DNA from: Thermus sp. 2.9 | GTDB taxonomy: Bacteria > Deinococcota > Deinococci > Deinococcales > Thermaceae | Direction of reading: 5' to 3' | DNA length: 64,000 bases | Assembly: GCF_000794385.1 (NCBI RefSeq) | Contig: NZ_JTJB01000001.1 | Location: forward strand, 124,001 to 188,000 | Shown: piece by piece, positions 27,789 to 37,129 of the stretch | Position numbering within the stretch: the stretch's first letter is position 1 | Layout: every line of letters starts with the position of its first letter | Translations under genes and position numbers: made by a program | Notes under the pieces: generated by a model | Seen by the model: the letters and a program-made list of their open reading frames with translations, nothing else | Told to the model about the DNA's origin: nothing | Database searches by the model: none

Positions 27789-28379
27789 GCGCTTTAGGCG
27801 GAAGGTTTCCTCCTCCCACTCCTCGGGGTGGAAGGCGTGGTAGCGCACCCGGTAGCCCGGGGTGGTGGGGGTTTGGGGCACCTCCCTTTCCCGCACCACG
27901 AAGCGAAAGCCCTGGGCCTTTAGGTCCTCCCAAAGGTCGGGGTAGCTCGCCTCGGAGAGCCTTCCCGCCTCCTCCTCCACTTCGCCTAGGTAAAGTCGGG
28001 CCCCAAGGAAGCTTCCCACCGCCAACACCACCCGCTCCCCCCAGGCGGGGGGGCCTTCCCAGGTCCTCACCCCCACCACCCGCTCCCCCTCCAGGAGGAG
28101 GCCCGTGGCCGTGGCCTGGAAGAGGTGGAGGCGGGCTTCCGCCTCGAGGAGGTACTTGGCCCGGGCGTGGAAGGCCCAGACCCGCTCGTCCTCGGGGTCA
28201 TAAGCCCTTTCCAGGAGGCTTCCTTGGGGAAAAGGGGGCTTGGGGGGGAGGAAGGGCATCATCACCGAGTCCAGGCTTTGGGTGAGGAGGCCCACCTCCA
28301 CCCCAGCCCGGGCCAGGTGCCAGGCGGCCTCGGCCCCGGCGAAGCCCGCCCCCACGATGAGCACTTGGTAGCTCCGCAT
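27681..28379 (-). CDS. GidA (MnmG)-related FAD-binding protein
   Basis: Short flavoprotein corresponding to the FAD domain of MnmG: VLIVGAGFAGAEAAWHLARAGVEVGLLTQ at the start, ERVVLAVGSFLGARLYLG, and GLYAVGLCVREGDYARMSQEG at the end. 232 residues. MnmG itself is above 600 residues, so the tRNA-binding parts are absent. A structure of a similar Thermus protein is known but not its function. I start at ATG 28379; the longer reading would translate the tRNA gene. Tail-to-tail overlap of 108 bases with mutY. Confidence 0.8.
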   Translation of the reverse strand: MRSYQVLIVGAGFAGAEAAWHLARAGVEVGLLTQSLDSVMMPFLPPKPPFPQGSLLERAYDPEDERVWAFHARAKYLLEAEARLHLFQATATGLLLEGERVVGVRTWEGPPAWGERVVLAVGSFLGARLYLGEVEEEAGRLSEASYPDLWEDLKAQGFRFVVREREVPQTPTTPGYRVRYHAFHPEEWEEETFRLKRLAGLYAVGLCVREGDYARMSQEGKRLAQYLLHELG

Positions 28380-28383
28380 AACC

Positions 28384-28413
28384 CTAAGAAAAAGGCCCTC
28401 CCTTAGGGAGGGC
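28384..28413 (-). terminator. Terminator of the tRNA-Trp gene
   Basis: 8-bp stem GCCCTCCC/GGGAGGGC with a 3-base loop (28395-28413), followed on the minus strand by TTTTTCTT. It directly precedes the start codon of the GidA-related gene. Confidence 0.8.
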
Positions 28414-28417
28414 GCGC

Positions 28418-28493
28418 TGGCGGGCCGTGAAGGACTCGAACCTCCAACCCCCGGTTTTGGAGACCGGTGCTCTGCCAATTGAGCTAACGGCCC
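28418..28493 (-). tRNA. tRNA-Trp (anticodon CCA)
   Basis: Full cloverleaf on the minus strand: acceptor GGGCCGT/ACGGCCC, D arm GCTC..GAGC, anticodon stem CCGGT/ACCGG with loop CTCCAAA (anticodon CCA), T arm GGAGG TTCGAGT CCTTC, discriminator G and an encoded CCA end (28420-28418). A TACAAT box lies at 28510-28505, 11 bases before the 5' end. Confidence 0.97.
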
Positions 28494-28504
28494 CCGCCTT
28501 GGGG

Positions 28505-28510
28505 ATTGTA
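28505..28510 (-). promoter_or_regulatory. -10 box of tRNA-Trp
   Basis: Minus-strand TACAAT, 11 bases upstream of the mature 5' end. No clear -35. Confidence 0.45.
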
Positions 28511-28548
28511 GCACACCCTTGGCGCCAAGGGGAAGGGGGCGGAAGGGG

Positions 28549-28554
28549 TAAAAT
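28549..28554 (+). promoter_or_regulatory. -10 box of the LysM/NlpC gene (leaderless)
   Basis: TAAAAT followed by 6 bases and ATG 28561. Confidence 0.5.
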
Positions 28555-28560
28555 GGCTCC

Positions 28561-29373
28561 ATGCCCCGCCTTCTTTTTGCCTTGCTCTTCCTCCTTTTCG
28601 CCTTCGCCCAGGAGGCCACGCACGTGGTGGCGCCCGGGGACACCCTTTTTTCCCTCGCCCGGCGCTACGGCACCACGGTGGAGGAGCTCATGCGCCTCAA
28701 CGGGCTGGAAAGCTTCCTCATTCGCCCGGGGCAGGTGTTGAAGGTGAAGCCCCTCGAGGCCTCCACCCACGTGGTGGCCCCTGGGGACACCCTTTTTTCC
28801 CTCGCCCGCCGCTATGGGACCACGGTGGACGCGCTCATGCGCCTAAACGGCCTCGCCTCCCCCGAGCTCAAGGTGGGGCAGGTGCTCCGGCTTCCCCCAA
28901 ACCAGGAGGCCCCACCCGCCCCGGAAGGGCAGGCGCAAGGGGAGGTGGAGGAGGAGTGGAACCCCGAAAGCCCCCTCTTGCGGGCGGTGCTCCGCTACCT
29001 GGGGGTGCCCTACAAGTACGGGGCCAACTCCCCCTTGGCCCTGGACTGCTCCGCCTTCGTAGCCCAGGTGTACGCCGAGCTTGGGGTGGCCTTGCCCCGC
29101 ACCTCAAAGGAGCAGTACCAGGCCCTCACCCCCGCCGATGCCCTCCGCCCCGGGGATCTGGTCTTCTTCAGCTTCGGGGGGAAGGAGGTGGACCACGTGG
29201 GCATCTACCTGGGCCGGGGGGTCTTCGCCCACGCCTCTAGCTACGGGAGCCGGGTGGTGATTGAGAGCCTCGAGGCCCCCTTCTACCAAAAGGCCTACCG
29301 GGGGGCGCGGCGGGTGGCGCAGGAGGCTACGGCCAGTCCGGGATCTCCCCCCGGGCCTTCCTCAGGGCGGTGA
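28561..29373 (+). CDS. Secreted LysM-NlpC/P60 peptidoglycan endopeptidase
   Basis: Cell-wall hydrolase. Signal peptide 1-16 ([16 protein letters not shown]). Two LysM modules (about 20-63 and 69-112) share an almost identical [20 protein letters not shown] block, a recent duplication. A Pro/Glu-rich linker leads to an NlpC/P60 domain with Cys in [11 protein letters not shown], His in VDHVGIYLG and His in FAHASSYG. 270 residues. The 3' end overlaps the convergent nitroreductase gene by 47 bases. Confidence 0.92.
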   Translation: MPRLLFALLFLLFAFAQEATHVVAPGDTLFSLARRYGTTVEELMRLNGLESFLIRPGQVLKVKPLEASTHVVAPGDTLFSLARRYGTTVDALMRLNGLASPELKVGQVLRLPPNQEAPPAPEGQAQGEVEEEWNPESPLLRAVLRYLGVPYKYGANSPLALDCSAFVAQVYAELGVALPRTSKEQYQALTPADALRPGDLVFFSFGGKEVDHVGIYLGRGVFAHASSYGSRVVIESLEAPFYQKAYRGARRVAQEATASPGSPPGPSSGR

Positions 29374-30256
29374 GGAGGGCTTCTCCTGGCCTTCCTTCAC
29401 CCCGGAAGGCCTCCTGCTCCCGCTCCAACCAGGCCTCCCCCGGGCGGAAGAGCACCCCCCTGGCCTCCCGAAGGGCCTCCTCCAAAAGGGCCCCGAGGGA
29501 GTAGAAGGGGGCCCCTGGGGGTAGGTCGGGGTCAAAGCCCTGGCGGGCTAGGGCCCTGCCATAGGGCGTTTCCCGCGCCTCCATGGTGCCCCCTTGGGTG
29601 AAGTAGCGCTTTAGCACCCGGTTCCAGTCCCCCACCCGGCTGTAGGGGGCCATGGCCCGGTAGGCCTCCTCGAGGTCCTCCGCGCTGTAGGGGCGGTAGC
29701 GGTCCTCGTGGACCACGAGCCTGCGGGGAAGCCTTGGCCTCGGCGGGCCCTCCTCGTCGGGCACGCCCACCGCCAGGCCCGCCACGGGAAGAACCCCCGG
29801 GGGAAGCCCCAGGAGGTCTACGAGGGCTTCTATCCCGTTCAGCACCCCTCCGATGAAGCAAACCCCGTAGCCCAAGGCCTCGGCGGTGAGGGCCAGGTAA
29901 GCCCCGGAAAGCCCCGCGTCCAGGATGGCGAAGTGGAGGGCGGTCCTGGGCCAAGGGGCCATGGCTTGCCCCCGGTGGGCGAGAAGCCGTTCCAGGCGGT
30001 GCACGTCCGCCAAGAGGACGAAGAACTCCGCCGCCTGCCGGATGTGTTCCTGCTCCCCGGAGAGCCTGGCGATCTCGTCCCGGAGGGCGGGGTCCCGGAG
30101 CCGGATGACGGAGTAGAGCTGGGCGCTGGCGTCCGTGGGGGCCCGCTGCAGGGCGAAGAGGAGCTTTTCTAGGTCCTCTTCGGGGATGGGCTCGGGCTTG
30201 AAGCGGCGGGTGCTACGCCGTCTGGCCAGGACTTCCAGAAGGTCCACGGGAGGCAT
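29327..30256 (-). CDS. Nitroreductase-family FMN oxidoreductase
   Basis: FMN-dependent NAD(P)H oxidoreductase. N-terminal FMN site [13 protein letters not shown], then [13 protein letters not shown] and the [19 protein letters not shown] segment; [20 protein letters not shown] closes the core. About 100 extra residues after residue 200 make it longer (309) than simple nitroreductases and carry a degenerate second half. Substrate unknown. ATG 30256 follows the upstream stop by one base; GTG 30247 (7 bases after TAGGAT) is an alternative. Confidence 0.82.
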   Translation of the reverse strand: MPPVDLLEVLARRRSTRRFKPEPIPEEDLEKLLFALQRAPTDASAQLYSVIRLRDPALRDEIARLSGEQEHIRQAAEFFVLLADVHRLERLLAHRGQAMAPWPRTALHFAILDAGLSGAYLALTAEALGYGVCFIGGVLNGIEALVDLLGLPPGVLPVAGLAVGVPDEEGPPRPRLPRRLVVHEDRYRPYSAEDLEEAYRAMAPYSRVGDWNRVLKRYFTQGGTMEARETPYGRALARQGFDPDLPPGAPFYSLGALLEEALREARGVLFRPGEAWLEREQEAFRGEGRPGEALLTALRKARGEIPDWP

Positions 30257-30257
30257 C

Positions 30258-30761
30258 CTACTGCAAGGGAAACTCCAGCCGCACCACCTTCCAGCCGAAA
30301 AGCCCCTGCCGCTCCAGGTAAAGCCGGCTTTCCGGGTCGTCCTTGTGGTGGATGTAGGCGGTGCGGAAGTCCAGGTACCTTAGCCGCCAGTTCTTCACCT
30401 CCTCCTTGGGGGCTTGGCCCGGCTCGGCGCCCGTGCCCAAGGCGGCGAGCCCCTCCGGGGTGAGGAGGGCCTCCACAAAGGCGTTCACCAGGCCCGCGGC
30501 GAAGAGGTAGGCCAGGCCGGCGAAGGGGTTGTTCTCCGCTTCCTTGGCCGCCTCCTGGAGCACGTGGGCGTTGATCTGGGCCTTAAGCCCCTCCCGCACC
30601 CGGGGGAAGTCCACCATGCGCTCCAGCTGGGCCCGGTCGCCCGCCAGGATGGCGTTTTGCAGGTGGCGGAGGAAGAGGTAGGGCGAGGCCCAAAGGTAGG
30701 CTCCCAGGGCCACACCCACAAGGCCGAGGGCCAAAAGAGCGATCCATAGGGGCTTCCGCAT
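30258..30761 (-). CDS. DUF2939-like membrane-anchored protein
   Basis: 167-residue protein with one N-terminal membrane helix (about 5-26, WIALLALGLVGVALGAYLW). The following SPYLFLRHLQNAILAGDRAQLERMVDFPRVREGLKAQIN matches DUF2939, a bacterial surface domain of unknown function. ATG 30761 has AGGAGG 4 bases upstream. It is followed directly by the nitroreductase gene. Confidence 0.72.
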   Translation of the reverse strand: MRKPLWIALLALGLVGVALGAYLWASPYLFLRHLQNAILAGDRAQLERMVDFPRVREGLKAQINAHVLQEAAKEAENNPFAGLAYLFAAGLVNAFVEALLTPEGLAALGTGAEPGQAPKEEVKNWRLRYLDFRTAYIHHKDDPESRLYLERQGLFGWKVVRLEFPLQ

Positions 30762-30828
30762 GGCTCCTCCTGGATTTGGAAAGGGGAATAAACCTGTCCC
30801 CCCTACAGAATACGGGGCCAAGGGCTGG

Positions 30829-31899
30829 TTAGTAAACCCCGAGAAGGCGCAAGTAAGCCTCCCAGATGGCCGGCCCGAAGAAGAAGGCCGCCACCCCCCC
30901 GAGGGCCAGGTAGGGCCCAAAGGGGATTTTGCGCTGGCGGAAAAGGAGCCCGGCCAAAGCCCCGGCGAAGACCCCGAGGAAGAGGGCCAAGAAGGCGTAA
31001 AGCCCAAGCCAGGCGCCCAAGGCTCCCAAAAGCTTCACATCCCCGTAACCCAGGGCCACGGGCTCCTCGTCTTCCCCTTCCGGCACCGGGCGGAGGGCCC
31101 AGTAAAGCCCCCCGGCCAGGGCCAGGCCCCCCGCGGCGAGGAGGGCTCCTTTGAGGCTCGCCAGGAGGTCCAGGCCCAGGGCGGGGGCGAGGAGGAGGGC
31201 CAGGGGCAGAAGGGGCAGGGTCAGGCGGTCCGGCAGGACCACGGGCTTTCCGGTGCGCCCGGAAAGGGCCCAGGTGAGGAAGGCCAAGGCCATCCCCACC
31301 CCGGGGCCCAACAGCGCCCCGAAGAGGGCCGCCATGTGCACCTGGTGGGGCCCCACGGGCACCTCGGCCCGGCCCTCTTGGAAGCGCCTCATGAAGAGGT
31401 TGGCGTAGCCGGCGATGAGCCCAAGCCCTCCCGCCGCCAGGAGGGCCCCGTCCAGGGCCTCCCCGAAGGGGAGGGGAAAGGAAAGGAGCCAGGCCCCGAG
31501 GAGGCCCAGGAAGAGGAGGCCGTAGGTGAGCGCGTCGGGAAGCTCAAAGGTGTCCAGGTCAATGAAGGAGAGGGCCACGAGAAAGCCCAAGAAGGCGAAG
31601 ACCAAAAGCGCTTCCACCGAGGGCGGGTAAAAGAGGGCGGCGAGGAGGAAAAGCCCCCCCGTGAGCCCCTCCACCAAGGGGTAACGGGGGCTAATGGGCT
31701 TGCCGCAGTAGCGGCACCGCCCCCGAAGGCCCAGGTAGGAGAAGACGGGGACCAGGTCCAAGGCTGAAAGCCTGTGGGCGCAGTGGGGACAGCGGGAAGG
31801 GGGGAAGACGATGGATTCTCCCTTAGGCAGGCGGTGGATGACCACGTTGAGGAAGGAGCCCACCAAAAGGCCCAAGACCAGGGCGAAGAGGGGCCACAT
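30829..31899 (-). CDS. pilD: Prepilin peptidase / N-methyltransferase with duplicated second half
   Basis: Inner-membrane aspartic protease that cuts and methylates type IV pilins, needed for twitching and DNA uptake. Cytoplasmic zinc-binding CPHC (37-40) and CRYC (62-65). Catalytic aspartates in SFIDLDTFELPD (114-122) and GYGDVKLLG (284-292). The two sites are about 170 residues apart, against about 65 in the usual enzyme. The extra segment looks like a degenerate copy of the second half (GALLAAGGLG at 151 and GALLAAGGLA at 251). 356 residues. TAAAAT lies 6 bases before ATG 31899. Confidence 0.93.
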   Translation of the reverse strand: MWPLFALVLGLLVGSFLNVVIHRLPKGESIVFPPSRCPHCAHRLSALDLVPVFSYLGLRGRCRYCGKPISPRYPLVEGLTGGLFLLAALFYPPSVEALLVFAFLGFLVALSFIDLDTFELPDALTYGLLFLGLLGAWLLSFPLPFGEALDGALLAAGGLGLIAGYANLFMRRFQEGRAEVPVGPHQVHMAALFGALLGPGVGMALAFLTWALSGRTGKPVVLPDRLTLPLLPLALLLAPALGLDLLASLKGALLAAGGLALAGGLYWALRPVPEGEDEEPVALGYGDVKLLGALGAWLGLYAFLALFLGVFAGALAGLLFRQRKIPFGPYLALGGVAAFFFGPAIWEAYLRLLGVY

Positions 31900-32154
31900 G
31901 GGGGCATTTTACGGGGTGGGCCGCCTGGGGTTCTTGGGGTCTAGGAGGGGCTCTGGGTTTGGAAGCTTCCGAAAGAGAGGCGGTTCTAGCCGGCCCATCC
32001 TCGAGGCCTTTCGCCGCGTCCTCGGTCTGGGCTGGGCGGAGGGCTTGGGTGGGCCCCTTCAGGGGGAACTTAGGGCGAGCCGCCCCTTTTCCTTGGGTCG
32101 CGGAGGCGGGAGGCCATTCGCCCCGCTTTCACACCCCAGGTGTAGGATGCTTCC
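31900..32154. other. Intergenic region between pilD and carboxypeptidase
   Basis: 255 bases with no convincing gene. At the left edge is the pilD -10 (minus TAAAAT 31911-31906, 6 bases from ATG). At the right edge is TAGGAT (32143-32148), 6 bases from the carboxypeptidase GTG. Nothing else recognisable. Confidence 0.6.
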
Positions 32155-33690
32155 GTGACGCCGGAAGCCGCTTACCAAAACCTCTTGGAGTTCCAAAGGG
32201 AAACCGCCTACCTGGCCTCCTTGGGGGCCTTGGCCGCTTGGGACCAGCGCACCATGATCCCCAGGAAGGGGCACGAGCACCGGGCCCGGCAGATGGCCGC
32301 CCTGGCCCGCCTCCTCCACCAGCGCATGACCGACCCCCGCATCGGGGAGTGGTTGGAGCGGGTGGAGGGTTCCCCCTTGGTGCAAGACCCCCTTTCCGAC
32401 GCGGCGGTGAACGTGCGGGAGTGGCGCCAGGCCTACGAGCGGGCCCGGGCCATTCCCGAAAGGCTCGCCGTGGAGCTGGCCCAGGCGGAAAGCGAGAGCG
32501 AAAGCTTTTGGGAAGAGGCAAGGCCCCGCAACGACTGGCAGGGCTTTTTGCCTTACCTCAAGCGGGTCTTCTCCCTGACCCAGGAGAAGGCCAACATCCT
32601 CTATAGCCTTCCCCCGGCCCCCGGGGACCCGCCTTACGGGGAGGTTTACGATGCCCTTTTGGACGGGTACGAGCCGGGGATGCGCGTGGAGGAGCTTCTA
32701 CCCCTCTTCGCCGAGCTCCGGAAAGGGCTAAGGGGGCTTTTGGACCGCATCCTGGGCAGCGCCAAGCAGCCCAGGACGGAGATCCTCCACCGCCCTTACC
32801 CCAAGGAGGCGCAGCGGGCCTTCGCCCTGGAGCTCCTTCAGGCCTGCGGGTACGACCTCGAGGCCGGCCGCCTGGACCCCACGGCCCACCCCTTTGAGAT
32901 CTCCATCGGCCCGGGGGACGTGCGCATCACCACCCGCTACTACGAGGACTTCTTCAACGCCGGCATCTTCGGCACCCTGCACGAGATGGGCCACGCCCTC
33001 TACGAGCAGGGCCTGCCCAAGGAGCACTGGGGCACTCCCAGGGGGGAGGCGGTCTCCTTGGGGGTGCACGAGTCGCAAAGCCGCACTTGGGAGAACCTGG
33101 TGGGCCGCTCCTTGGGCTTTTGGGAGCGCTTCTTCCCCCGGGCGAAGGAGGTCTTTGCGAGCCTCGCCGATGTGGGCCTAGAGGAGTTCCACTTCGCCGT
33201 GAACGCCGTGGCTCCCTCCCTCATCCGGGTGGAGGCCGACGAGGTCACCTACAACCTCCACATCCTGGTGCGCCTGGAGCTCGAGGTGGCCCTCTTCCGG
33301 GGCGAGCTCGCCCTGGAGGACCTTCCTGAGGCCTGGGCGGAGAAGTACCGGGCCTACCTCGGGGTGGCCCCCAAGGACTACAAGGACGGGGTCATGCAGG
33401 ATGTCCACTGGTCCGGGGGGCTTTTTGGCTACTTCCCCACCTACACCCTGGGCAACCTCTACGCCGCCCAGTTCTTCCAGAAGGCGGAGGCGGGGCTTGG
33501 GGCCTTGGAGCCCATGTTTGCCCGGGGGGAGTTCCGGCCCTTTTTGGACTGGAGCCGGGCCAAGATCCACGCCGAGGGGAGCCGTTTCCGCCCCAGGGCC
33601 CTGGTGGAGCGGGTGACCGGGGAAGCCCCGAGCGCCAAGCCCTTCCTGGCCTACCTGGAGCGCAAGTTCGCCGCCCTCTACGGCTTCTAG
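32155..33690 (+). CDS. M32 thermostable metallocarboxypeptidase (Taq type)
   Basis: Zinc carboxypeptidase removing C-terminal residues with broad specificity. Zinc site [11 protein letters not shown] (about 276-286) with the third ligand Glu in the [16 protein letters not shown] motif, and the family motif [23 protein letters not shown]. 511 residues, the length reported for carboxypeptidase Taq of Thermus aquaticus. GTG start is leaderless (TAGGAT plus 6 bases). The stop shares CTAG with the convergent MFS gene. Confidence 0.95.
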   Translation: MTPEAAYQNLLEFQRETAYLASLGALAAWDQRTMIPRKGHEHRARQMAALARLLHQRMTDPRIGEWLERVEGSPLVQDPLSDAAVNVREWRQAYERARAIPERLAVELAQAESESESFWEEARPRNDWQGFLPYLKRVFSLTQEKANILYSLPPAPGDPPYGEVYDALLDGYEPGMRVEELLPLFAELRKGLRGLLDRILGSAKQPRTEILHRPYPKEAQRAFALELLQACGYDLEAGRLDPTAHPFEISIGPGDVRITTRYYEDFFNAGIFGTLHEMGHALYEQGLPKEHWGTPRGEAVSLGVHESQSRTWENLVGRSLGFWERFFPRAKEVFASLADVGLEEFHFAVNAVAPSLIRVEADEVTYNLHILVRLELEVALFRGELALEDLPEAWAEKYRAYLGVAPKDYKDGVMQDVHWSGGLFGYFPTYTLGNLYAAQFFQKAEAGLGALEPMFARGEFRPFLDWSRAKIHAEGSRFRPRALVERVTGEAPSAKPFLAYLERKFAALYGF

Positions 33691-34756
33691 CCCCGCCGGG
33701 GCCAGACGGGGGGGAGGGCTAGGGCCAGGAGGAGGCTCGCCACCCACAAGGCCCCCTCCCCCCGGCCCAAGGCTTCGGCCCCTAGCCCCGCCAAGGCGGG
33801 GCCTAAGGCTTGGCCTAAGGCGAAGGCCGCCGTGGAAAGCCCCATGGCCCTGGGCCAGGCGGAAGGGGGGAGGAGGGCGCGGAAGGCCTGGGTGACGGCG
33901 GTGATGACCCCTAAGAAGGCCAGGCCGAAGAGGAAGGCGCTAAGCCCGGGAAGCCCCTGGGCCAAGGGGGGGAGGCTCGCCAAAAAGAGCACCAGGAGCA
34001 CGTGGAATAGCCCCCGCTTCCCCCCACCCGCTCCACCCAGGTACCCCAGACCACCCCTGTAAGGAGGGCGCCCAGGCCGAGGAGGGTGAAAAGCAGGGTC
34101 CAGTCCCCCACCGCCGTGGTCACGAAGGTCATGTAGCCGATGTACCCCGCCCCGTAGAGGCCGTAGGCCAGGAGAAGGGGGAGGATGGGCCTGAGGCTTC
34201 CCTCCCCCCGGGCGGGAGGCGGGGGCTCCTTGAGCGCTTTCCAGGTCCAAAGGGGGGCCAAGGAGAGGAGAAAGGCCCCAAGGCCAAGACGTCCCCAGGC
34301 GCTTTCCGGCGTGTCCGCTCCCAAGAGGAGCCAGGGGGCGAGGAGGAGGCCGAGGCCCACCCCGCCGTAGTAGGCGCCCAAGCTCCGCCCCGAGCTTCCC
34401 AGGGCCATGAGCAAGGCGGCGCCGCCCACGAAGACCAAGGCCCCCAAAGCGCCTTGGAGAAGCCTTAAGGCGAAGGCCAAGGCGTAGCCATCAGCCCCCG
34501 TGAGGGCCAAGACCCCCCCTTGGAGGAGGAGCGCCAGGAAAAACCCCCTCCGGTAGCCGAGCCACCCCAAAAGGCGGTGGCTCACGATGGCTCCCAGGAA
34601 ATACCCCAAGGTGTTGGCGCTACCCAAAAGCCCCCCTTGGGCGTAGGAAAGCCCCCAGGCGGCCTGCATGAGGGGAAGGACCAGGGCGTAAGCGAAGCGC
34701 CCCAGGCCCAGGGCCACCCCGGGCCCCAGGGTGAGGAGGAGGATCCTAATAGCCAT
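33687..34756 (-). pseudogene. MFS transporter (YbfB-like), broken by a 1-base frameshift
   Basis: Twelve-helix exporter-like carrier. Frame 1 gives MAIRILLLTLGPGVALGLGRFAYALVLPLMQ through GTWVERVG; after 34020 the transporter sequence continues in another frame (KRGLFHVLLVLFLASLPPLAQGLPGLSAFLFG to PPVWPRRG). The switch falls at a G6 run (minus strand, 34025-34020); G7 would restore one 356-residue protein. ATG 34756 overlaps the end of the ABC permease gene, so it belongs to that operon. Confidence 0.8.
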
Positions 34757-35498
34757 GGAGGAGGCCCAGCCGCTTGGCCCTGTACACCGCCCGCCGGAAG
34801 AGGAAGAGGCCCACGCCCAGGTAGGCCAAGCCGTTCAGGAAGGCGAGGCCCAAGGCAGAGGGGTCCAAGGGGGCTCCTTCCGCCAGCATCCTCCGGGCCA
34901 AGGCCGCCCCCGGGGCTAAGGGCAGGAGGGCGAAGGGCCCCGTGCCCGGGGCCTGGAGGAGGAAGAGGAGGAGGAACTGGGAAAGCCCCAGAAGCTGCTC
35001 CACCCGCTTGTAGAGGAGGGCCAGGCTCCCCATGGCGAAGCCCAGGCCGTACCCCCCGAGGAGCACCGCCAAGCAGGGGAGGATCACCCCAGGGGCGAAG
35101 GCGAGCCGGGCCCCGGTGAGGGCCATGAGGACCAGGGCGATGAGGAAGACCAAGAGGCCCTGGGAAAGGAGCCCCGCCAGGTTCCGCACCAAAAAGAGGG
35201 GGATGGGCCCATAGGGGGTGAGGAAGACCTGCTCCAGGGTGCCCGTCTGCGCCTCCTCCATAAGGCCGAAGGAGAGGCCGTTATAGGCGGAAAGGGTGAA
35301 GGTCCAAAGCAAATAGCCCACCAGCACCGCCTCCAGCCTTCCCCCGAACTCCGCCCCCGGCCCCGCCAGGAACCGGGCCCCGAGGAAGAGGAAGTAGAAG
35401 ATGAGGCTTAGGGTGACCACCGCCCCCAGAAGCTCCAGGGGGTAGCGGCGGAGGTAGAGGAGGCTCCGCCAGAACTCTGCCAAAAAGAGGTCAAGCAT
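34746..35498 (-). CDS. ABC-2 type transporter permease
   Basis: Six-helix permease of a drug/lipid-type exporter. Helices run from ELLGAVVTLSLIFYFLFLGARFL to AFLNGLAYLGVGLFLFRRAVYRA; between them is the typical EEAQTGTLEQVFLTPYGPIPLFLVRNLA coupling region. 250 residues. It overlaps the ATPase stop by 8 bases. Substrate unknown. Confidence 0.85.
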   Translation of the reverse strand: MLDLFLAEFWRSLLYLRRYPLELLGAVVTLSLIFYFLFLGARFLAGPGAEFGGRLEAVLVGYLLWTFTLSAYNGLSFGLMEEAQTGTLEQVFLTPYGPIPLFLVRNLAGLLSQGLLVFLIALVLMALTGARLAFAPGVILPCLAVLLGGYGLGFAMGSLALLYKRVEQLLGLSQFLLLFLLQAPGTGPFALLPLAPGAALARRMLAEGAPLDPSALGLAFLNGLAYLGVGLFLFRRAVYRAKRLGLLHGY

Positions 35499-36393
35499 GG
35501 CCCACCACCTTTAAAAAGACCTCCAGAAGATCGGCCTCCGCCTTGGCCACCCGCTTGAGGGGAAGGGGCTTGAGGGCCTCGAGGACCCGCCACAGCGCCT
35601 TCCCGTCCCCGCGAAAGAGGAAAGGTCCATCCCCTTCCACCCCCAGGGCGCGAAGCCGAGCCAAGGCTCCTTCCGGCACGGGGCCCTCCAGCTCCAGCAC
35701 GTAGTGGTCCCCGGCGAAGCGGGCGAGGAGGGCGCCCTTTTCCTCCTCCAGGACCACCTCCCCCCGGTGGATGATGGCGATGCGGTCCGCCAGGGCCTCG
35801 GCCACCTCCAACTGGTGGGTGGTGAGGAGGATGGCCTTGCCGCTTTGGGCCAGGGCCCGGATCCGCTCCCGCACCAAGAGGGCGGTTTCCACGTCCAGGC
35901 CCAGGGTGGGCTCGTCCAAAAGGAGCACCTCGGGGTCGTGGATGAGGGCCTGGAGGAGGGCGAGCTTCTGTTGCATGCCCCGGGAGAGGTGGCGCACCTC
36001 GGTGTGGGCCTTTTCCCGGAGGCCGTACGCTTCCAGGAGGGCCAAGGCCCGCTTTTGGGCCTCCTTCAGGCGTAGCCCCCGGGCCACGCCGAAGTAGACC
36101 AGGTTCTCCAAGGGGGTGAGCCGCCAGTAGACGTTGCGGTTCCCCTCCAGCACCGCCCCCAGATGGCGGAGGGCCTTGGGGTCCTGGAAGGGATCCCGGC
36201 CCAATAGGCGCACCTCCCCCTCGTCGGGAAGGAGGAGGCCGGAGAGCATCTTCACCGTGGTGGTCTTGCCGGCCCCATTTTTGCCCAGGAAGGCCAGGAC
36301 CTCTCCCGGGCGCAAGGCGAGGTTCACGCCGCGCACCGCGGTGAGGGCCCCAAAGCGCTTCACCAGCCCCCGGGCCTGGAGGAGGGGTTCCAT
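35491..36393 (-). CDS. ABC transporter ATP-binding protein
   Basis: ATPase of the exporter with the following permease. Walker A GKNGAGKTTTVKML, signature LSRGMQQKLALLQAL, Walker B VLLLDEPTLGLD, switch H in TTHQLEVAEAL. The C-terminal ~70 residues form the CcmA/DrrA-type extension. 300 residues. ATG 36393 is 6 bases after TAGACT, which overlaps the mazG stop. Confidence 0.9.
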   Translation of the reverse strand: MEPLLQARGLVKRFGALTAVRGVNLALRPGEVLAFLGKNGAGKTTTVKMLSGLLLPDEGEVRLLGRDPFQDPKALRHLGAVLEGNRNVYWRLTPLENLVYFGVARGLRLKEAQKRALALLEAYGLREKAHTEVRHLSRGMQQKLALLQALIHDPEVLLLDEPTLGLDVETALLVRERIRALAQSGKAILLTTHQLEVAEALADRIAIIHRGEVVLEEEKGALLARFAGDHYVLELEGPVPEGALARLRALGVEGDGPFLFRGDGKALWRVLEALKPLPLKRVAKAEADLLEVFLKVVGHA

Positions 36394-36397
36394 GGCC

Positions 36398-36721
36398 CTA
36401 GTCTAGGGGGCTCCAGCGGGTGGCGTCCCGCTTTTGGTACTTTTCCATGGCCTTGCGGAAGGCTTCCTCCAGGTCAATCCCTTCCCGGTTGGCCAGGGAG
36501 ATGAGGACGAAGAGGAGATCGGCGAGCTCCTCCGCCAAATCCCCTTCCGCCTCCCCCGGCTTGGGCTTTTTGCCGTGGCGGTGGGCCAGGACCCGGGCCA
36601 CCTCTCCCAGTTCCTCCGCAAGGCGGGCCAGCAGGAGGAGGGGTGGGAAGTAGCCCTCCTTGAACTGGGAGATCCACGCATCCACCTGGCGTTGCGCTTC
36701 CCTAAAGGTGAGGGGCTCCAT
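36398..36721 (-). CDS. MazG-like nucleotide pyrophosphohydrolase
   Basis: Single-domain MazG/dUTPase-fold NTP pyrophosphatase, a housecleaning enzyme. Metal ligands sit in [18 protein letters not shown] (ExxE) and [29 protein letters not shown] (ExxD). 107 residues. Leaderless start: TACGCT (36733-36728) 6 bases before ATG 36721. Confidence 0.87.
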   Translation of the reverse strand: MEPLTFREAQRQVDAWISQFKEGYFPPLLLLARLAEELGEVARVLAHRHGKKPKPGEAEGDLAEELADLLFVLISLANREGIDLEEAFRKAMEKYQKRDATRWSPLD

Positions 36722-36727
36722 GCCCCA

Positions 36728-36737
36728 AGCGTACAAT
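36728..36737. promoter_or_regulatory. Overlapping divergent -10 boxes of mazG and mgsA
   Basis: AGCGTACAAT reads TACGCT on the minus strand (6 bases from ATG 36721) and TACAAT on the plus strand (36732-36737, 6 bases from ATG 36744). The two boxes share two base pairs, so only one polymerase can open this site at a time. Confidence 0.65.
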
Positions 36738-36743
36738 GCCCCC

Positions 36744-37121
<378 letters not shown>

Positions 37122-37129
37122 AGGGTCCT

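Noticed and set aside
28380-28643. N-terminal 88 codons ahead of the GidA-related protein
   Set aside because: They translate the tRNA-Trp gene and its terminator (the GPLAQLAEHRSPKPGVGGSS-type peptide is a typical tRNA translation artefact).
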